DNA from: Spirochaetota bacterium
GTDB taxonomy: Bacteria; Spirochaetota; B62-G9; DRHN01
Assembly: GCA_023136305.1 (NCBI GenBank)
Contig: JAGLSF010000022.1
Span: forward strand, 1 to 13,943
Direction: 5' to 3'
DNA: 13,943 nt
Shown here: in pieces, positions 13,747 through 13,943 of the stretch
Layout of the letters: each line of letters opens with the position of its first letter
How positions within the stretch are numbered: position 1 is the first letter of the stretch
Notes under the pieces: model-generated
Seen by the model: the letters and a program-made list of their open reading frames with translations, nothing else
What the model was told of the DNA's origin: nothing
Database searches by the model: none
Translations under genes and position numbers: made by a program

Positions 13747-13943
13747 CTAAAGACGCGTCTTCTCTCTGTCGAAGAACCGGAGTGCGTGCATACGGGCATT
13801 TCGTGCCGCTTCGATACCCACATCCGAATCCTCGATGACGATACACAGCTCGGGCGGCAGCTCCAGCTTCTCCGCGGCACAGAGGAACAGGTCTGGGTTG
13901 GGTTTCCCCCGCTTCACGTCCTCAGAGGTCACCACAGCGTCCA
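13747..13943 (-). CDS. HAD-family phosphatase, beta-phosphoglucomutase-like (partial, C-terminal part)
   Basis: Only the last ~65 residues are in the window; the frame continues open past the right edge (DAVVTSEDVKRG...). Motif III Lys lies in GKPNPDLFL and motif IV acidic residues in VIEDSDVGIEAARNA, both classic for the subfamily that includes beta-phosphoglucomutase and small-sugar-phosphate phosphatases. The catalytic DxD and cap domain lie outside. It is 10 nt before the lipoyl protein gene, so it belongs to the same operon. A sugar-phosphate substrate would suit a pathway with an RLP, which is inference. The apparent start at 13935 is just an internal GTG. Confidence 0.88.
   Translation of the reverse strand, partial: DAVVTSEDVKRGKPNPDLFLCAAEKLELPPELCIVIEDSDVGIEAARNARMHALRFFDREKTRL

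Overview
All recognisable genes lie on the minus strand, so transcription runs from the right end (13943) to the left end (1). The window holds 12 protein genes, two of them cut by the window edges. There are no RNA genes, insertion sequences or CRISPR arrays, and no gap longer than about 130 bases. The DNA is moderately GC-rich with strong AGGAGG-type ribosome sites. The binding-protein leader (an ALFAG...GEE-type start with no lipobox cysteine) and the corrinoid methyltransferase genes suggest an anaerobic bacterium. My best guess is a spirochaete-like organism, with low confidence.

Right block (13943 to 8563): a partial HAD-type phosphatase, a 177-residue lipoyl/E3-binding protein with no catalytic domain, a RuBisCO-like protein (RLP), and an acetoin/pyruvate-dehydrogenase-like E2, E1-alpha and E1-beta set. 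E2/E1-alpha and E1-alpha/E1-beta are joined by ATGA overlaps. The E2 gene has an in-frame UGA inside its lipoyl domain, six residues before the lipoylated lysine. The neighbouring lipoyl protein has a cysteine at the aligned position. No dihydrolipoamide dehydrogenase (E3) gene is visible. The RLP keeps the carbamylated-lysine and metal-ligand residues but lacks loop-6 Lys and the active-site Arg, so it should not fix CO2.

Middle block (8548 to 6092): a promoter/operator followed by two URO-D-fold proteins of the corrinoid methyltransferase superfamily (424 and 343 aa).

Left block (6076 to 1): a second promoter with the same 28-bp operator, followed by a LacI-family regulator, a 615-aa URO-D methyltransferase fused to a corrinoid-binding domain, and a ribose-type ABC importer (binding protein, two-domain ATPase, truncated permease). 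The two promoters share TTGACA-N16-TATCAT and the operator overlaps each -10 box. The regulator therefore very likely controls itself, the importer and all three URO-D genes as one regulon.

Inferred overall role: uptake of a sugar-like, probably methylated, compound, with methyl transfer through the built-in corrinoid protein. The RLP, phosphatase and 2-oxoacid/acetoin-dehydrogenase-like complex may process the carbon skeleton. The link between the right block and the left regulon rests on adjacency only, because no copy of the operator is seen before the right block.
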